Positions 17,919 through 24,232 of a DNA stretch of 44,419 nt are shown in pieces (positions within the stretch are counted from its first letter, which is position 1; every line of letters begins with the position of its first letter). The notes beneath the pieces are model-generated. The model saw only the letters and a list, made by a program, of their open reading frames with translations, did not search any database and was not told where the DNA came from. A program made the translations under genes and the position numbers. This DNA comes from Sphingomonas sp. Its GTDB lineage: Bacteria; Pseudomonadota; Alphaproteobacteria; Sphingomonadales; Sphingomonadaceae. The stretch spans positions 1-44,419 of the forward strand of contig NZ_JACCSU010000049.1 of NCBI RefSeq assembly GCF_013812825.1. Direction: 5' to 3'.

Positions 17919-18296
17919 CTAGCCGGTGAGTATCTCAATCCAGCGACGATGAACCCATCCCGAGCGACATGAAGGCGTCAGAGTGATGTCTAACCCGACA
18001 TTTTCACGGCTCCCACAAGAAGCGCCGGGACGGCTGAATACGACCCCCAGCCACTCCCCGCGCCCGTCGCAGGTGTAGACACGCTCGCCCTCACGGAGCG
18101 CCTCTAACTGGCGGAAGCGCCGAGCCGGACCAGCGCGGACCCGCAAACGAAACGGACCCACTTCCCTAACAACCGCAAGATTGCAGACATTGCTTTTCAC
18201 GCTGCTGGCTGGAGGCAAGCTACCGGACCAGACTGGGACACTCGGCTGGGTGCTGGCCCCGCCAAACAGCATCAGGATCGCAAGCGACAGCGCCAC
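17919..18296 (-). CDS. Small exported SH3-like-domain protein
   Basis: 125 residues. GTG 18296 is preceded by AGGAGG at good spacing, which fixes the start. The N-terminus is hydrophobic (LSLAILMLFGGAS), suggesting a signal peptide. The region NLAVVREVGPFRLRVRAGPARRFRQLEALREGERVYTCDGRGEWLGVVFSR (read as the blocks LRVRAGPA, LREGERVYTC and GEWLGVV) resembles bacterial SH3 (SH3b) domains, which bind cell-wall or peptide ligands. Four cysteines could form disulfides after export. Cargo-like gene between two palindrome copies; role unknown. Confidence 0.65.
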   Translation of the reverse strand: MALSLAILMLFGGASTQPSVPVWSGSLPPASSVKSNVCNLAVVREVGPFRLRVRAGPARRFRQLEALREGERVYTCDGRGEWLGVVFSRPGASCGSRENVGLDITLTPSCRSGWVHRRWIEILTG

Positions 18297-18341
18297 GAGA
18301 GCCTCCTAATCCTCTTTCTGCTCCGAACGGGTGGCTTCGGC

Positions 18342-18371
18342 AATGTCCGCTTTCGACCCAAAGTGGAAATT
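18342..18371 (+). repeat. Dispersed palindromic repeat, copy 3
   Basis: AATGTCCGCTTTCGACCC followed by AAAGTGGAAATTAG; the right arm is eroded. It overlaps the extreme 5' end of the next open frame, so starts inside it are suspect. Confidence 0.65.
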
Positions 18372-18773
18372 AGAACCGACAGTGAGGAATGGACTTCACC
18401 GTTCGCAGCACGCTACTTTTCCGGCATGGGAACTGTCGGGGGGAAGCTGGGCTGCGCTGCTGCCTTTTTGGTTGCCATCGTCGTCAGCTTCCCGCTTCTG
18501 TTCGCATTAGCGTGGTCGGGCGCTCACTGCGAACCTGTCCCCCAGTGTCAAAGAGCAAGCGAGCAGCACTTTGGGGCGATGCTCGCCGGTGTGGCAGCGG
18601 TCGCGGGCATGACCGGGCTTCTCCTCCGATCGGTCATAAATAGCCTTGCAGCGCACCGTGATGACGAGGGCACTTCAGCTGGCTTCGCGATTGCCGCCAC
18701 GTTAGCGGCTCTCGTTGTCGCGGGGTTGGTCATCCTGGTCGCGTTCGCGGTTCTCGATCGCACCTACGGTTGA
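18363..18773 (+). CDS. Hypothetical membrane protein
   Basis: Up to 136 residues; not recognised. The first GTG (18363) falls in a repeat copy and has no ribosome-binding site, so ATG 18426 (MGTVGGKLGC) may be the true start, giving 115 residues. Three hydrophobic segments are visible: AAAFLVAIVVSFPLLFALAW, MLAGVAAVAGMTGLLL and a C-terminal one around ATLAALVVAGLVILVAFAVL. A short loop holds two cysteines (AHCEPVPQC). Stop directly precedes palindrome copy 4. Confidence 0.5.
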   Translation: MEIRTDSEEWTSPFAARYFSGMGTVGGKLGCAAAFLVAIVVSFPLLFALAWSGAHCEPVPQCQRASEQHFGAMLAGVAAVAGMTGLLLRSVINSLAAHRDDEGTSAGFAIAATLAALVVAGLVILVAFAVLDRTYG

Positions 18774-18804
18774 GTCCGCTTTCCACCCATTCCGGACATT
18801 AGCG
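18773..18804 (+). repeat. Dispersed palindromic repeat, copy 4
   Basis: AGTCCGCTTTCCACCC followed by ATTCCGGACATTAGCG, in tandem with copy 5 two bases later. Confidence 0.8.
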
Positions 18805-18806
18805 AA

Positions 18807-18840
18807 ATGTCCGCTTTCGACCCATTGCGGACATTAGCGC
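18807..18840 (+). repeat. Dispersed palindromic repeat, copy 5 (consensus-like)
   Basis: ATGTCCGCTTTCGACCC followed by ATTGCGGACATTAGCGC. Arms TGTCCGC and GCGGACA are perfectly complementary around a 12 nt spacer. Confidence 0.85.
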
Positions 18841-18870
18841 GGTCGGGGTACGACGCCCGTGAGGTCGCCG

Positions 18871-18975
18871 ATGGAAGACGCACCGGAGCAACAGGTCCTG
18901 TTCTACATAGAAGGCCCTAACAGGGACGGCTGCGTTTACATCTGCTCGTCGGAATCCGGCCAATTGGTGCCATAA
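18871..18975 (+). CDS. Possible small protein (34 aa)
   Basis: Short frame MEDAPEQQVLFYIEGP... ending at TAA 18975. It has weak support: protein-like composition and tight chaining with two further short frames (18977–19051 and 19051–19278). No ribosome-binding site stands out. Function unknown. Confidence 0.3.
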   Translation: MEDAPEQQVLFYIEGPNRDGCVYICSSESGQLVP

Positions 18976-18976
18976 T

Positions 18977-19051
18977 ATGGGGCCGACCGATAAGGTGGGG
19001 GAGGTCCTGTCGCAGTGGCTTGCCTCACTGGACGATGCCGAGGACTCTTGA
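18977..19051 (+). CDS. Possible leader-size protein (24 aa)
   Basis: MGPTDKVGEVLSQWLASLDD... begins one base after the previous stop and its TGA overlaps the next ATG (TGATG). Acidic, possibly helical. It may serve mainly to couple translation of the downstream 75-residue protein. Confidence 0.3.
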   Translation: MGPTDKVGEVLSQWLASLDDAEDS

Positions 19052-19278
19052 TGCCTGCGCTGCGCAATCACGGCCGGCTTTGGTCAGCAAGTGACATTGC
19101 TGAGCTCAAGTCGATGGTCGCCCAGCAAATTGAGTTGAGGGAGATCGCAGCCCAACTGGGACGGACGGAGGAAGCCGTCGCGACGAAGCTCTACGGTCTC
19201 TACGGGCGGCACACCACGCGAGTGTCCGGGAAGCGCCAGCAGCGTCGCCGCAACGGCGCTTCGTTCTTTCTCAGCTAA
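19051..19278 (+). CDS. Small helix-turn-helix-like protein
   Basis: 75 residues from ATG 19051, a start supported by the TGATG overlap with the preceding frame. The segment LWSASDIAELKSMVAQQIELREIAAQLGRTEEAV (blocks LWSASDIAEL, LREIAAQLGRTEEAVATK) looks like a SANT/GcrA-type helix-turn-helix that binds DNA. The C-terminus is very basic (GKRQQRRRNG). Role unknown; it may be a small regulator of this region. Confidence 0.55.
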   Translation: MPALRNHGRLWSASDIAELKSMVAQQIELREIAAQLGRTEEAVATKLYGLYGRHTTRVSGKRQQRRRNGASFFLS

Positions 19279-19406
19279 CTCATCGCATTTCAGTCTGAGG
19301 GCGTCCGGATGTAGGTGACCCGCTCAAGAGGAACGAAAAATAGAGCCCCACGTTTTTCCTTGGCGCGGCTTCTCTCTCTCTTCTGTGCCGTGCGAGGACC
19401 CTTCCT

Positions 19407-19440
19407 GGCCCGCCTACCAACCCTGGGGGGCGGGCCATTT
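19407..19440 (+). terminator. Probable rho-independent terminator
   Basis: GGCCCGCC (19407–19414) pairs with GGCGGGCC (19429–19436), followed by ATTTTCGTTT. Could end transcripts of the small-protein chain at 18871–19278. Confidence 0.5.
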
Positions 19441-19574
19441 TCGTTTAGACCCAGAACAAAAATATTGCGGCAGCTGCGACTAGCGCGCGCGCTATTCCTG
19501 GAGTTGAAGCATACCGCCCGGACTCATTGGCATCGAGTCGAGTTCCGATGGCCTCGCGACTGTTGAGAAAGGAA

Positions 19575-19596
19575 GGCCCACCCTCCCGGGTGGGCC
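19575..19596 (-). terminator. Hairpin, possible terminator of the WGxxGxxG gene
   Basis: Perfect 9 bp stem GGCCCACCC-TCCC-GGGTGGGCC. On the minus strand it is followed by TTCCTTTCTC and lies 77 bp beyond the stop of the gene at 19673–20062. Confidence 0.45.
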
Positions 19597-19672
19597 AGGT
19601 GCTGCTTAGACCAGGAGAATAGTAGGTCCAAGCGCATACGTGGGTCGTGCAAGCCGGTTCCGGCCTTACGAG

Positions 19673-20062
19673 TTACAGGCGTCTGTCAGTGTCAGTACCC
19701 GTACCTGAACCTGTGGTGGTCCGGTTTGCCGTGGTCGAGCCGCGGTATTCGACGTGATCCCGATCCCGGCGCTTCAGGCCGAGCAGACCGGCCAGCCCGA
19801 GGAGACCCAAGAGGCCCCATGGGAAGTCATCGTCGTCGTCTGCATCGCGAGCCGTATCGCGTCCCGCATCGTCCCGAGCTGCCTCGGTATCGTCCGCAAC
19901 GGTCGTGGTGAGCTGGTTAGCTTCGTCAGCAAGCTGGTTTGCCTGCTCGGAGACCTCGTTGGCTTGCTCGGTGACTGCTTCGTTCTGGGCCAGCGCAGTC
20001 GCCGGGAGCGTCAGCAGAGCCGTGGCCATGAGGGCTTGTTTGTATTTGGAGATCGAGGACAT
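19673..20062 (-). CDS. WGxxGxxG-type short exported protein
   Basis: 129 residues: signal peptide (ALMATALLTLPATALAQ), a Gln/Asn/Glu-rich repeat region built on EQANEVSEQANQLADEANQ-like heptads (likely coiled coil), an acidic run (DADDDDDFPW), then WGLLGLLGLAGLLGLKRRDR. The last part fits the WGxxGxxG C-terminal pattern: a Trp-Gly start, a Gly/Leu-rich membrane segment and a basic cluster, similar in logic to PEP-CTERM/MYXO-CTERM tails. A Thr/Gly/Asp tail follows. Probably membrane-anchored; function unknown. Confidence 0.7.
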   Translation of the reverse strand: MSSISKYKQALMATALLTLPATALAQNEAVTEQANEVSEQANQLADEANQLTTTVADDTEAARDDAGRDTARDADDDDDFPWGLLGLLGLAGLLGLKRRDRDHVEYRGSTTANRTTTGSGTGTDTDRRL

Positions 20063-20159
20063 TTTAACCTCTCCCTGTTTAGCCTGCGTCCGAGTGCAGT
20101 TGGCAGCAAACGTGTGAGCGGGCGGGAGGGTTGCGGTAGGTTTGAGCTTGTGGGTGGGA

Positions 20160-20190
20160 ATGTCCGCTTTCCACCCATTGCGGACGTTGG
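20160..20190 (+). repeat. Dispersed palindromic repeat, copy 6
   Basis: ATGTCCGCTTTCCACCC followed by ATTGCGGACGTTGGC; one arm mismatch. Placed between oppositely oriented genes. Confidence 0.8.
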
Positions 20191-20213
20191 CAGGTTAGTT
20201 ATGTCCTGATGGG

Positions 20214-20558
20214 GTGGGTCGATATAGAAAGCCGCTTGCAGCCAGTTACACCGGCTTGACGCTTCTCGGGGCCACAGGTGGTGCTGCGCTCGCGCTCCTG
20301 AGCGCGGCCATGTTTCTCTTCCGTAGCGAATGTGAGCCGATACTGAGGTTCGTGCTTCGTGCGTTTTCGAAAGTGCGCCACTACACTCCCGAGACCTACT
20401 ACTTCTGGGCTGGGTCTGTTGGGCTGCTGGCGGTTCTATGGCTGGCGCTTTTCCTTGGCGCGATAACAAAAAAACCTGCCGAAGACCGGCATGTGGACGC
20501 GGCCCTCCGGCGAAGGCTCAAGCCGACCATTCGGGGCGCACCAATTGAAGACGAGTAG
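20214..20558 (+). CDS. Hypothetical membrane protein
   Basis: 114 residues from GTG 20214; not recognised. Two hydrophobic segments are seen: GLTLLGATGGAALALLSAAMF and WAGSVGLLAVLWLALFLGA, with a basic, soluble tail (RRRLKPTIRG). No clear ribosome-binding site, so the start is uncertain. The stop abuts palindrome copy 7. Confidence 0.45.
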   Translation: MGRYRKPLAASYTGLTLLGATGGAALALLSAAMFLFRSECEPILRFVLRAFSKVRHYTPETYYFWAGSVGLLAVLWLALFLGAITKKPAEDRHVDAALRRRLKPTIRGAPIEDE

Positions 20559-20590
20559 ATGTCCGCTTTCCCCGCATTGCGCACGTTAGC
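20559..20590 (+). repeat. Dispersed palindromic repeat, copy 7
   Basis: ATGTCCGCTTTCCCCGC followed by ATTGCGCACGTTAGCG; two arm mismatches. Followed closely by copy 8. Confidence 0.75.
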
Positions 20591-20595
20591 GGCTT

Positions 20596-20623
20596 ATGTC
20601 CGCTTTCCACCCAAATCGGACAT
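20596..20623 (+). repeat. Dispersed palindromic repeat, copy 8
   Basis: ATGTCCGCTTTCCACCC followed by AAATCGGACAT; belongs to the AAA-loop variant of the family. Confidence 0.75.
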
Positions 20624-20675
20624 GCGGAACTACACGGCAGGCGGAGCCAACCACATCTGTCGGCGTTGCCCACGC

Positions 20676-21869
20676 ATGGACCGCATTCTGTGGTTGATCG
20701 CGATTCTCGCGGCGGGGTCCTGTGAGGCTTCCAATACTCCTGTGCTGCCGGTAACCCCTCCACTCGCGACCGCGGGCGCAGCGGACGACGGCACCTTTCT
20801 TCAACGCATCGACCCTTTGGGTGGGCAATGGTCGGTCGAGCGAATCGGCGGAGAAGACTTCCAACGCTTCAAGGCGTGGATAAACTTCAGCGCCGGGGGC
20901 TTCCTCAATCATGGGGCGGGTTGCAGCGGCGCTTACCCAGCCTTTTACCGGCTCCACGGACGGCGGCTCACAATCATCCGGCGGGAGGATGTCCGGGTCG
21001 GGAAATGCGGCTCGGGCGCGCCGGCAACCGCGGCTGCGGCAGCCGCAAGCGAGCGGCGACTAGCCGAAGTCCTGGACCATGCGACGGCCTGGGAAAAGCC
21101 GAATGATCGGACGCTGATTCTCACCGCAGAGGACGGCACCCGCGCTGTGCTTACCCGGCCTGTCGAACCGCATCCCGACCTCGCTGGCCGCTGGATCATA
21201 GAGACCATTAGCGGCGAGGCTTTCGTGACCGGACGGCGTCCGCCGATCCTGACCATATCCATGAGATCGATCGGTGTCGTTGCAGATTGCAACAGGATCG
21301 GAGCCCGGTTCACTACCCCAGCGCCGGGCCGGATCGCAGTCACCACACCCGCCGTGGGGACAGAAAAAGGCTGCGATCCGGAGGACAGTGCCGAAGACGC
21401 GCTGATGACGAAGGCGATGATTTCCGCAACCGCTTACCGTTTCAAGAGCGGCCGTCTTATCTTCATCGGTGGTCCGGGAATGGTTTTGCGCCGACCGTCG
21501 GCGCCTAATCGCCGGCTTGCGGGTGAGTATGAATCGTGTGGGAACACGCTGCTCGGCGCCTATCACGAAGGGCCAATCACTCTCGCGATCAATGAGCGCA
21601 CGATGCGCGACAACGCCGGTTGCACGGCCGAATACAGTGCTGAAGGTCCAGAACTGAACCTCCGACTGGCGAACAACCCAGCCTGTGCTGCGAAAGCACC
21701 TCCATTCGTCCCGGGTGAACCCGTCTCGGTGGGCGGCATGATCTCGACGCTTGCCGTGACCCGTCCGGACGGTTTCGGTTTCAACGATGAAGGCCAGCTG
21801 ATCCTGCGAACGAACCGCGGCCTGCTAATGATGTGCCGCAAGGGCTCGCCAACGCCGTTCGGTGGTTGA
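20676..21869 (+). CDS. Putative lipoprotein with META/HslJ-like repeats
   Basis: 397 residues from ATG 20676; the open frame upstream belongs to palindromic repeats. The N-terminus MDRILWLIAILAAGSC reads as a lipoprotein signal with Cys at residue 16. Three related stretches follow, each with the pattern of an HslJ/META-type domain (L.G.W..E.I.GE.F...R.P...S......G...C): about residues 40–110 (GGQWSVERIGGEDF), 160–255 (LAGRWIIETISGEAF) and 285–390 (LAGEYESCGNTLLG). Such proteins are found in envelopes, sometimes linked to stress. Precise role unknown. Confidence 0.6.
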   Translation: MDRILWLIAILAAGSCEASNTPVLPVTPPLATAGAADDGTFLQRIDPLGGQWSVERIGGEDFQRFKAWINFSAGGFLNHGAGCSGAYPAFYRLHGRRLTIIRREDVRVGKCGSGAPATAAAAAASERRLAEVLDHATAWEKPNDRTLILTAEDGTRAVLTRPVEPHPDLAGRWIIETISGEAFVTGRRPPILTISMRSIGVVADCNRIGARFTTPAPGRIAVTTPAVGTEKGCDPEDSAEDALMTKAMISATAYRFKSGRLIFIGGPGMVLRRPSAPNRRLAGEYESCGNTLLGAYHEGPITLAINERTMRDNAGCTAEYSAEGPELNLRLANNPACAAKAPPFVPGEPVSVGGMISTLAVTRPDGFGFNDEGQLILRTNRGLLMMCRKGSPTPFGG

Positions 21870-21887
21870 ACGACTTTGTCTGGCATA

Positions 21888-21915
21888 ATGTCTGCTTTCC
21901 ACCCATTGCGGGACA
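21888..21915 (+). repeat. Dispersed palindromic repeat, copy 9
   Basis: ATGTCTGCTTTCCACCC followed by ATTGCGGGACA; a one-base insertion in the right arm. Confidence 0.7.
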
Positions 21916-21956
21916 CGGGGCGCGCGTGCGAACCTGACCTCAGTAGGACGGTGCAA

Positions 21957-22862
21957 GTGGACTCCTCCTTACGACGTTTCGCCTGCACGCAATGCGGCAA
22001 ATGCTGCAACCGTTCGCCCGAGGTCGAGCTATCGGAAGCGGCGGGGCTCGCCGACGTCTTCGTATTCAGGCTGATGTTCCGGATGTACTGGCTGCCAGAT
22101 CAGCTGCGCGACTACCTCCCGGACGGCCCCGCCGCAGGTAATCCGAGCGCCGCATTCTACGAGAAGAAGCGCCTGCTCCGCGCCTTCGCTGCGCGCAAGA
22201 CCGCGGCGAAGCTGTCGCGCGACGGCAAGACCATCGAATACACAAAATACCTGATGATCTCCGCCCTCGCGCTCGACACTAGCCCCGGGGCGTGCGCCGC
22301 ACTGAATGGCACGCATTGCGGCATCCATGATCGGCGGCCGTTGAGCTGCCGTTCGGTTCCATTCCACTATTCGCGCGTAGAGGCTTTGGCAGAATCTGGC
22401 CTCGCCGCATTCGTCGCAACTGCCGGCTATCGATGCGACACGAGCGAAACTGCGGACGTTGTTCTGGTGGACGGCAGGATCGTCGCTCCGGAGTTTAACG
22501 CGGCCCGAGCTCAAGCTGTCGTGCTTGCCGAACGTGACCGTACCTGGACTGCGGCCATTCTCCGCCGGATGAAAGCGGGGTCCTCCGCCACACGGTCCCT
22601 CCCTGCGCTGCAGGAGGTTGAGGCCAACGCCCAGTTCTCAGCCGTGACAACGTCGATGCGCGTGGCCTGGCAGATTGCCGCCGATGTTGGGCTCATCGGT
22701 CCCGACGAGCGGGACAGGCTGACCCAGCTTCAGCTACACGCCATCGGTCAAGAGCTTGCAACCGATAGGTGCTCGCGAGATGCACGCGAAACGCTGATCG
22801 AGATGCGAGCGGAATATCGCCACCACCTGAACAGCGGTCGTGCCATTGCTGTGAATGGCTAG
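21957..22862 (+). CDS. YkgJ-type cysteine-cluster protein
   Basis: About 301 residues. The frame is open further upstream through a repeat copy; GTG 21957 is preferred because AGGA lies 8 nt before it (GTG 21951 is the alternative). Cysteine cluster: FACTQCGKCCN near residue 12–22, then CAALNGTHCGIHDRRPLSCRSVPF (blocks CAALNGTHC and RPLSCRSVP) near 105–125. This C.xC.xCC...C...C pattern defines the YkgJ/UPF0153 family, thought to bind zinc or an Fe-S cluster. The C-terminal half is helical and specific to this protein. Function not established. Confidence 0.75.
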   Translation: MDSSLRRFACTQCGKCCNRSPEVELSEAAGLADVFVFRLMFRMYWLPDQLRDYLPDGPAAGNPSAAFYEKKRLLRAFAARKTAAKLSRDGKTIEYTKYLMISALALDTSPGACAALNGTHCGIHDRRPLSCRSVPFHYSRVEALAESGLAAFVATAGYRCDTSETADVVLVDGRIVAPEFNAARAQAVVLAERDRTWTAAILRRMKAGSSATRSLPALQEVEANAQFSAVTTSMRVAWQIAADVGLIGPDERDRLTQLQLHAIGQELATDRCSRDARETLIEMRAEYRHHLNSGRAIAVNG

Positions 22863-22892
22863 CGTCCGATTTCCACCCCAAGGAGACATTTG
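22863..22892 (+). repeat. Dispersed palindromic repeat, copy 10 (eroded)
   Basis: GCGTCCGATTTCCACCC followed by CAAGGAGACATTTGCC; recognisable centre, damaged arms. Confidence 0.55.
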
Positions 22893-22902
22893 CCAGTTGC
22901 GG

Positions 22903-23208
22903 CTAGAACTTGATCTTGAGCCCAACCATCAATCGATTGGAGGGGAACCCATTTATGACAGCCTGCTCTGTTTCAGCGGCGACGCTAACGCCCTCGGCCA
23001 GCTGCAGCTGGGCCTTTGGGATCACCGGCTGTTCCGCAGCCGGTTGGTGGATTCGATAAGGACTTAAACCCTTCTGGCCAGGGGCGCAGACGATAATCTC
23101 ATCATTAGACGAGCGTCGCGCTTCGCACGGCTGTGGAATGGTCAAATCAATTTTCTCGGGAGGAGCCGAGCTTACTGCTTGAGCCATGAGCAGGAGAAGC
23201 AAAGACAA
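22903..23208 (-). CDS. Small exported protein of sphingomonad type
   Basis: 101 residues. TTG 23208 gives a leucine-rich signal peptide (MSLLLLLMAQAVSSA) and has GAGG 6–7 nt upstream; ATG 23187 would remove most of the hydrophobic stretch. The mature part contains CEARRSSNDEIIVCAPGQ, a two-cysteine block with the DEI(I/V)VCA signature that recurs in short periplasmic proteins of sphingomonads (from memory). The C-terminus FPSNRLMVGLKIKF ends in an alternating hydrophobic strand like an outer-membrane protein. Function unknown. Confidence 0.6.
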   Translation of the reverse strand: MSLLLLLMAQAVSSAPPEKIDLTIPQPCEARRSSNDEIIVCAPGQKGLSPYRIHQPAAEQPVIPKAQLQLAEGVSVAAETEQAVINGFPSNRLMVGLKIKF

Positions 23209-23259
23209 TTCGTTACCTCGACATTTCCGTCTGTCTGGGCTGAAAAGACTCGATGTTCA

Positions 23260-23290
23260 ATGTCCGCTTTCCACCCAAAGCAGACGCTAG
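23260..23290 (+). repeat. Dispersed palindromic repeat, copy 11 (recombinase side)
   Basis: AATGTCCGCTTTCCACCC followed by AAAGCAGACGCTAGG. Shares the CCCAAAGC centre with copy 12, which lies inverted at the other end of the recombinase gene. Confidence 0.8.
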
Positions 23291-23291
23291 G

Positions 23292-23903
23292 TCACAGCTC
23301 CAGGGCCTCTGAGAGCTCCAGTGCATCATCCACTTCAACTCCGAGGTATCGGACGGTACTCTCTAGCTTGGTATGGCCCAGCAGAAGCTGGCAGGCTCGC
23401 AAGTTGCCAGTCTTCTTGTAGAGTAGCGCCACTTTGGTGCGGCGCATGCTGTGAGTACCGTAGGCGGCCGGATCGAGGCCCAGGAGGCACACCCACTTGT
23501 CGACCAAGCGGGCGTACTGGCGAGTGCTCAGGTGACACCCTGGCTTCATTCGGCTCGGGAACAGCCAATCGTCATATGCTAGCCCCTTCAACTGCAGCCA
23601 CGCTGCAATCGAGCGACGAGCCTGCTCGGTGACCTCAAACTGCACTGGCCGGCCGGTTTTGCGCTGTAGAATGACGACTCGGTGCTTCACCCCGGTGGGC
23701 GAGAGGAGATCTGAGACTCGCAGCCGCACCAGGTCACAGCCGCGCAGCTTGCTGTCGAGTGCCACGTCGAAGAGGGCGAGGTCTCGGGCCCGGCTCGCCA
23801 CCTGGAGGCGGACGCGGATGCCCCACACGTGCACTGGCTTCAGAGCGAGCTTAGCTCCAGTCGGTTTGCGAGCGTTGAATTGAGTCGAGGGGGTGTAGAG
23901 CAT
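23292..23903 (-). CDS. Small tyrosine recombinase/integrase
   Basis: 203 residues, essentially a catalytic domain with a short N-terminal arm. All core residues are visible: R54 (DSKLRGCDLVRL), K82 (RKTGRP), H151 and R154 (GTHSMRRTK), H177 (LLLGHTKLES) and nucleophile Y186 (TVRYLGVE). It should break and rejoin DNA through a phosphotyrosine intermediate. It lacks a full core-binding domain, as in other short alphaproteobacterial integrases. Inverted palindrome copies 11 and 12 bracket the gene, so it may be a small mobile unit. Start ATG 23903 is the only ATG upstream of the domain. Confidence 0.85.
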   Translation of the reverse strand: MLYTPSTQFNARKPTGAKLALKPVHVWGIRVRLQVASRARDLALFDVALDSKLRGCDLVRLRVSDLLSPTGVKHRVVILQRKTGRPVQFEVTEQARRSIAAWLQLKGLAYDDWLFPSRMKPGCHLSTRQYARLVDKWVCLLGLDPAAYGTHSMRRTKVALLYKKTGNLRACQLLLGHTKLESTVRYLGVEVDDALELSEALEL

Positions 23904-24232
23904 GACGGGCCTCCAGTGTGCTGGAGGCCTACGGCTTGGCCCGCCCTAAGGTCCGCTTTGGGTGGAAAGCGGACATTAGCCAGGATGAGAGCGGCAAGGG
24001 ATCTTGTGTGAAGCGGCGGAGTCCGGAACCAGAGCTTCACATTTCAGAAATTGACATGACTTCTCATTTGCCTCAGATTTGAGTCTCGGCCCCAATGGGG
24101 TTCAGGGCGAAACTCGCCTTGCGGCAATGCCGCCATGCCGCGGTCAATGACTGCCCCTCCACCCACGCAATGCGTAGGCGCGAGATTTCCTCACATCGCG
24201 ACTTTTGGTCGCCAGCCTCCCGGAGATCGCAC
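23904..24232. other. Intergenic region before the methyltransferase gene
   Basis: 329 bp with palindrome copy 12 and the leader of the methyltransferase gene; no separate gene recognised. A single sequence similar to one arm of the 30 bp att-like sites (TGACATGAC, 24052–24060) is present but has no partner arm. Confidence 0.4.
23950..23980 (-). repeat. Dispersed palindromic repeat, copy 12 (inverted)
   Basis: On the minus strand reads AATGTCCGCTTTCCACCC followed by AAAGCGGACCTTA. The only inverted copy in the window. Confidence 0.8.

Larger units (their letters stand above)
19279..19672. other. Intergenic region with hairpins
   Basis: 394 bp without a credible gene. It holds two strong hairpins (19407–19436 and 19575–19596) and a 14 bp perfect palindrome TAGCGCGCGCGCTA at 19481–19494. 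A purine-poor frame at 19315–19566 lacks protein-like features. Confidence 0.5.

Noticed and set aside
19315-19566. 83-codon frame
   Set aside because: Contains the terminator-like hairpin and palindromes; no start signal, arginine/leucine-rich random composition.
20559-20675. In-frame extension (MSAFPALRTLAAY...) of the lipoprotein gene
   Set aside because: Encoded by palindromic repeats 7 and 8; the signal peptide starts at 20676. The same holds for the extension of the YkgJ-type gene at 21876.
17530-23980. Integron cassette array with attC sites
   Set aside because: The palindromes are only about 32 bp, lack the RYYYAAC/GTTRRRY boxes, and the recombinase lacks IntI features that I could recognise.
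24030-24062. Possible fifth 30 bp att-like site left of the methyltransferase
   Set aside because: Only one arm (TGACATGAC, 7 of 9) is present; at the required spacing the other arm matches 2 of 9.
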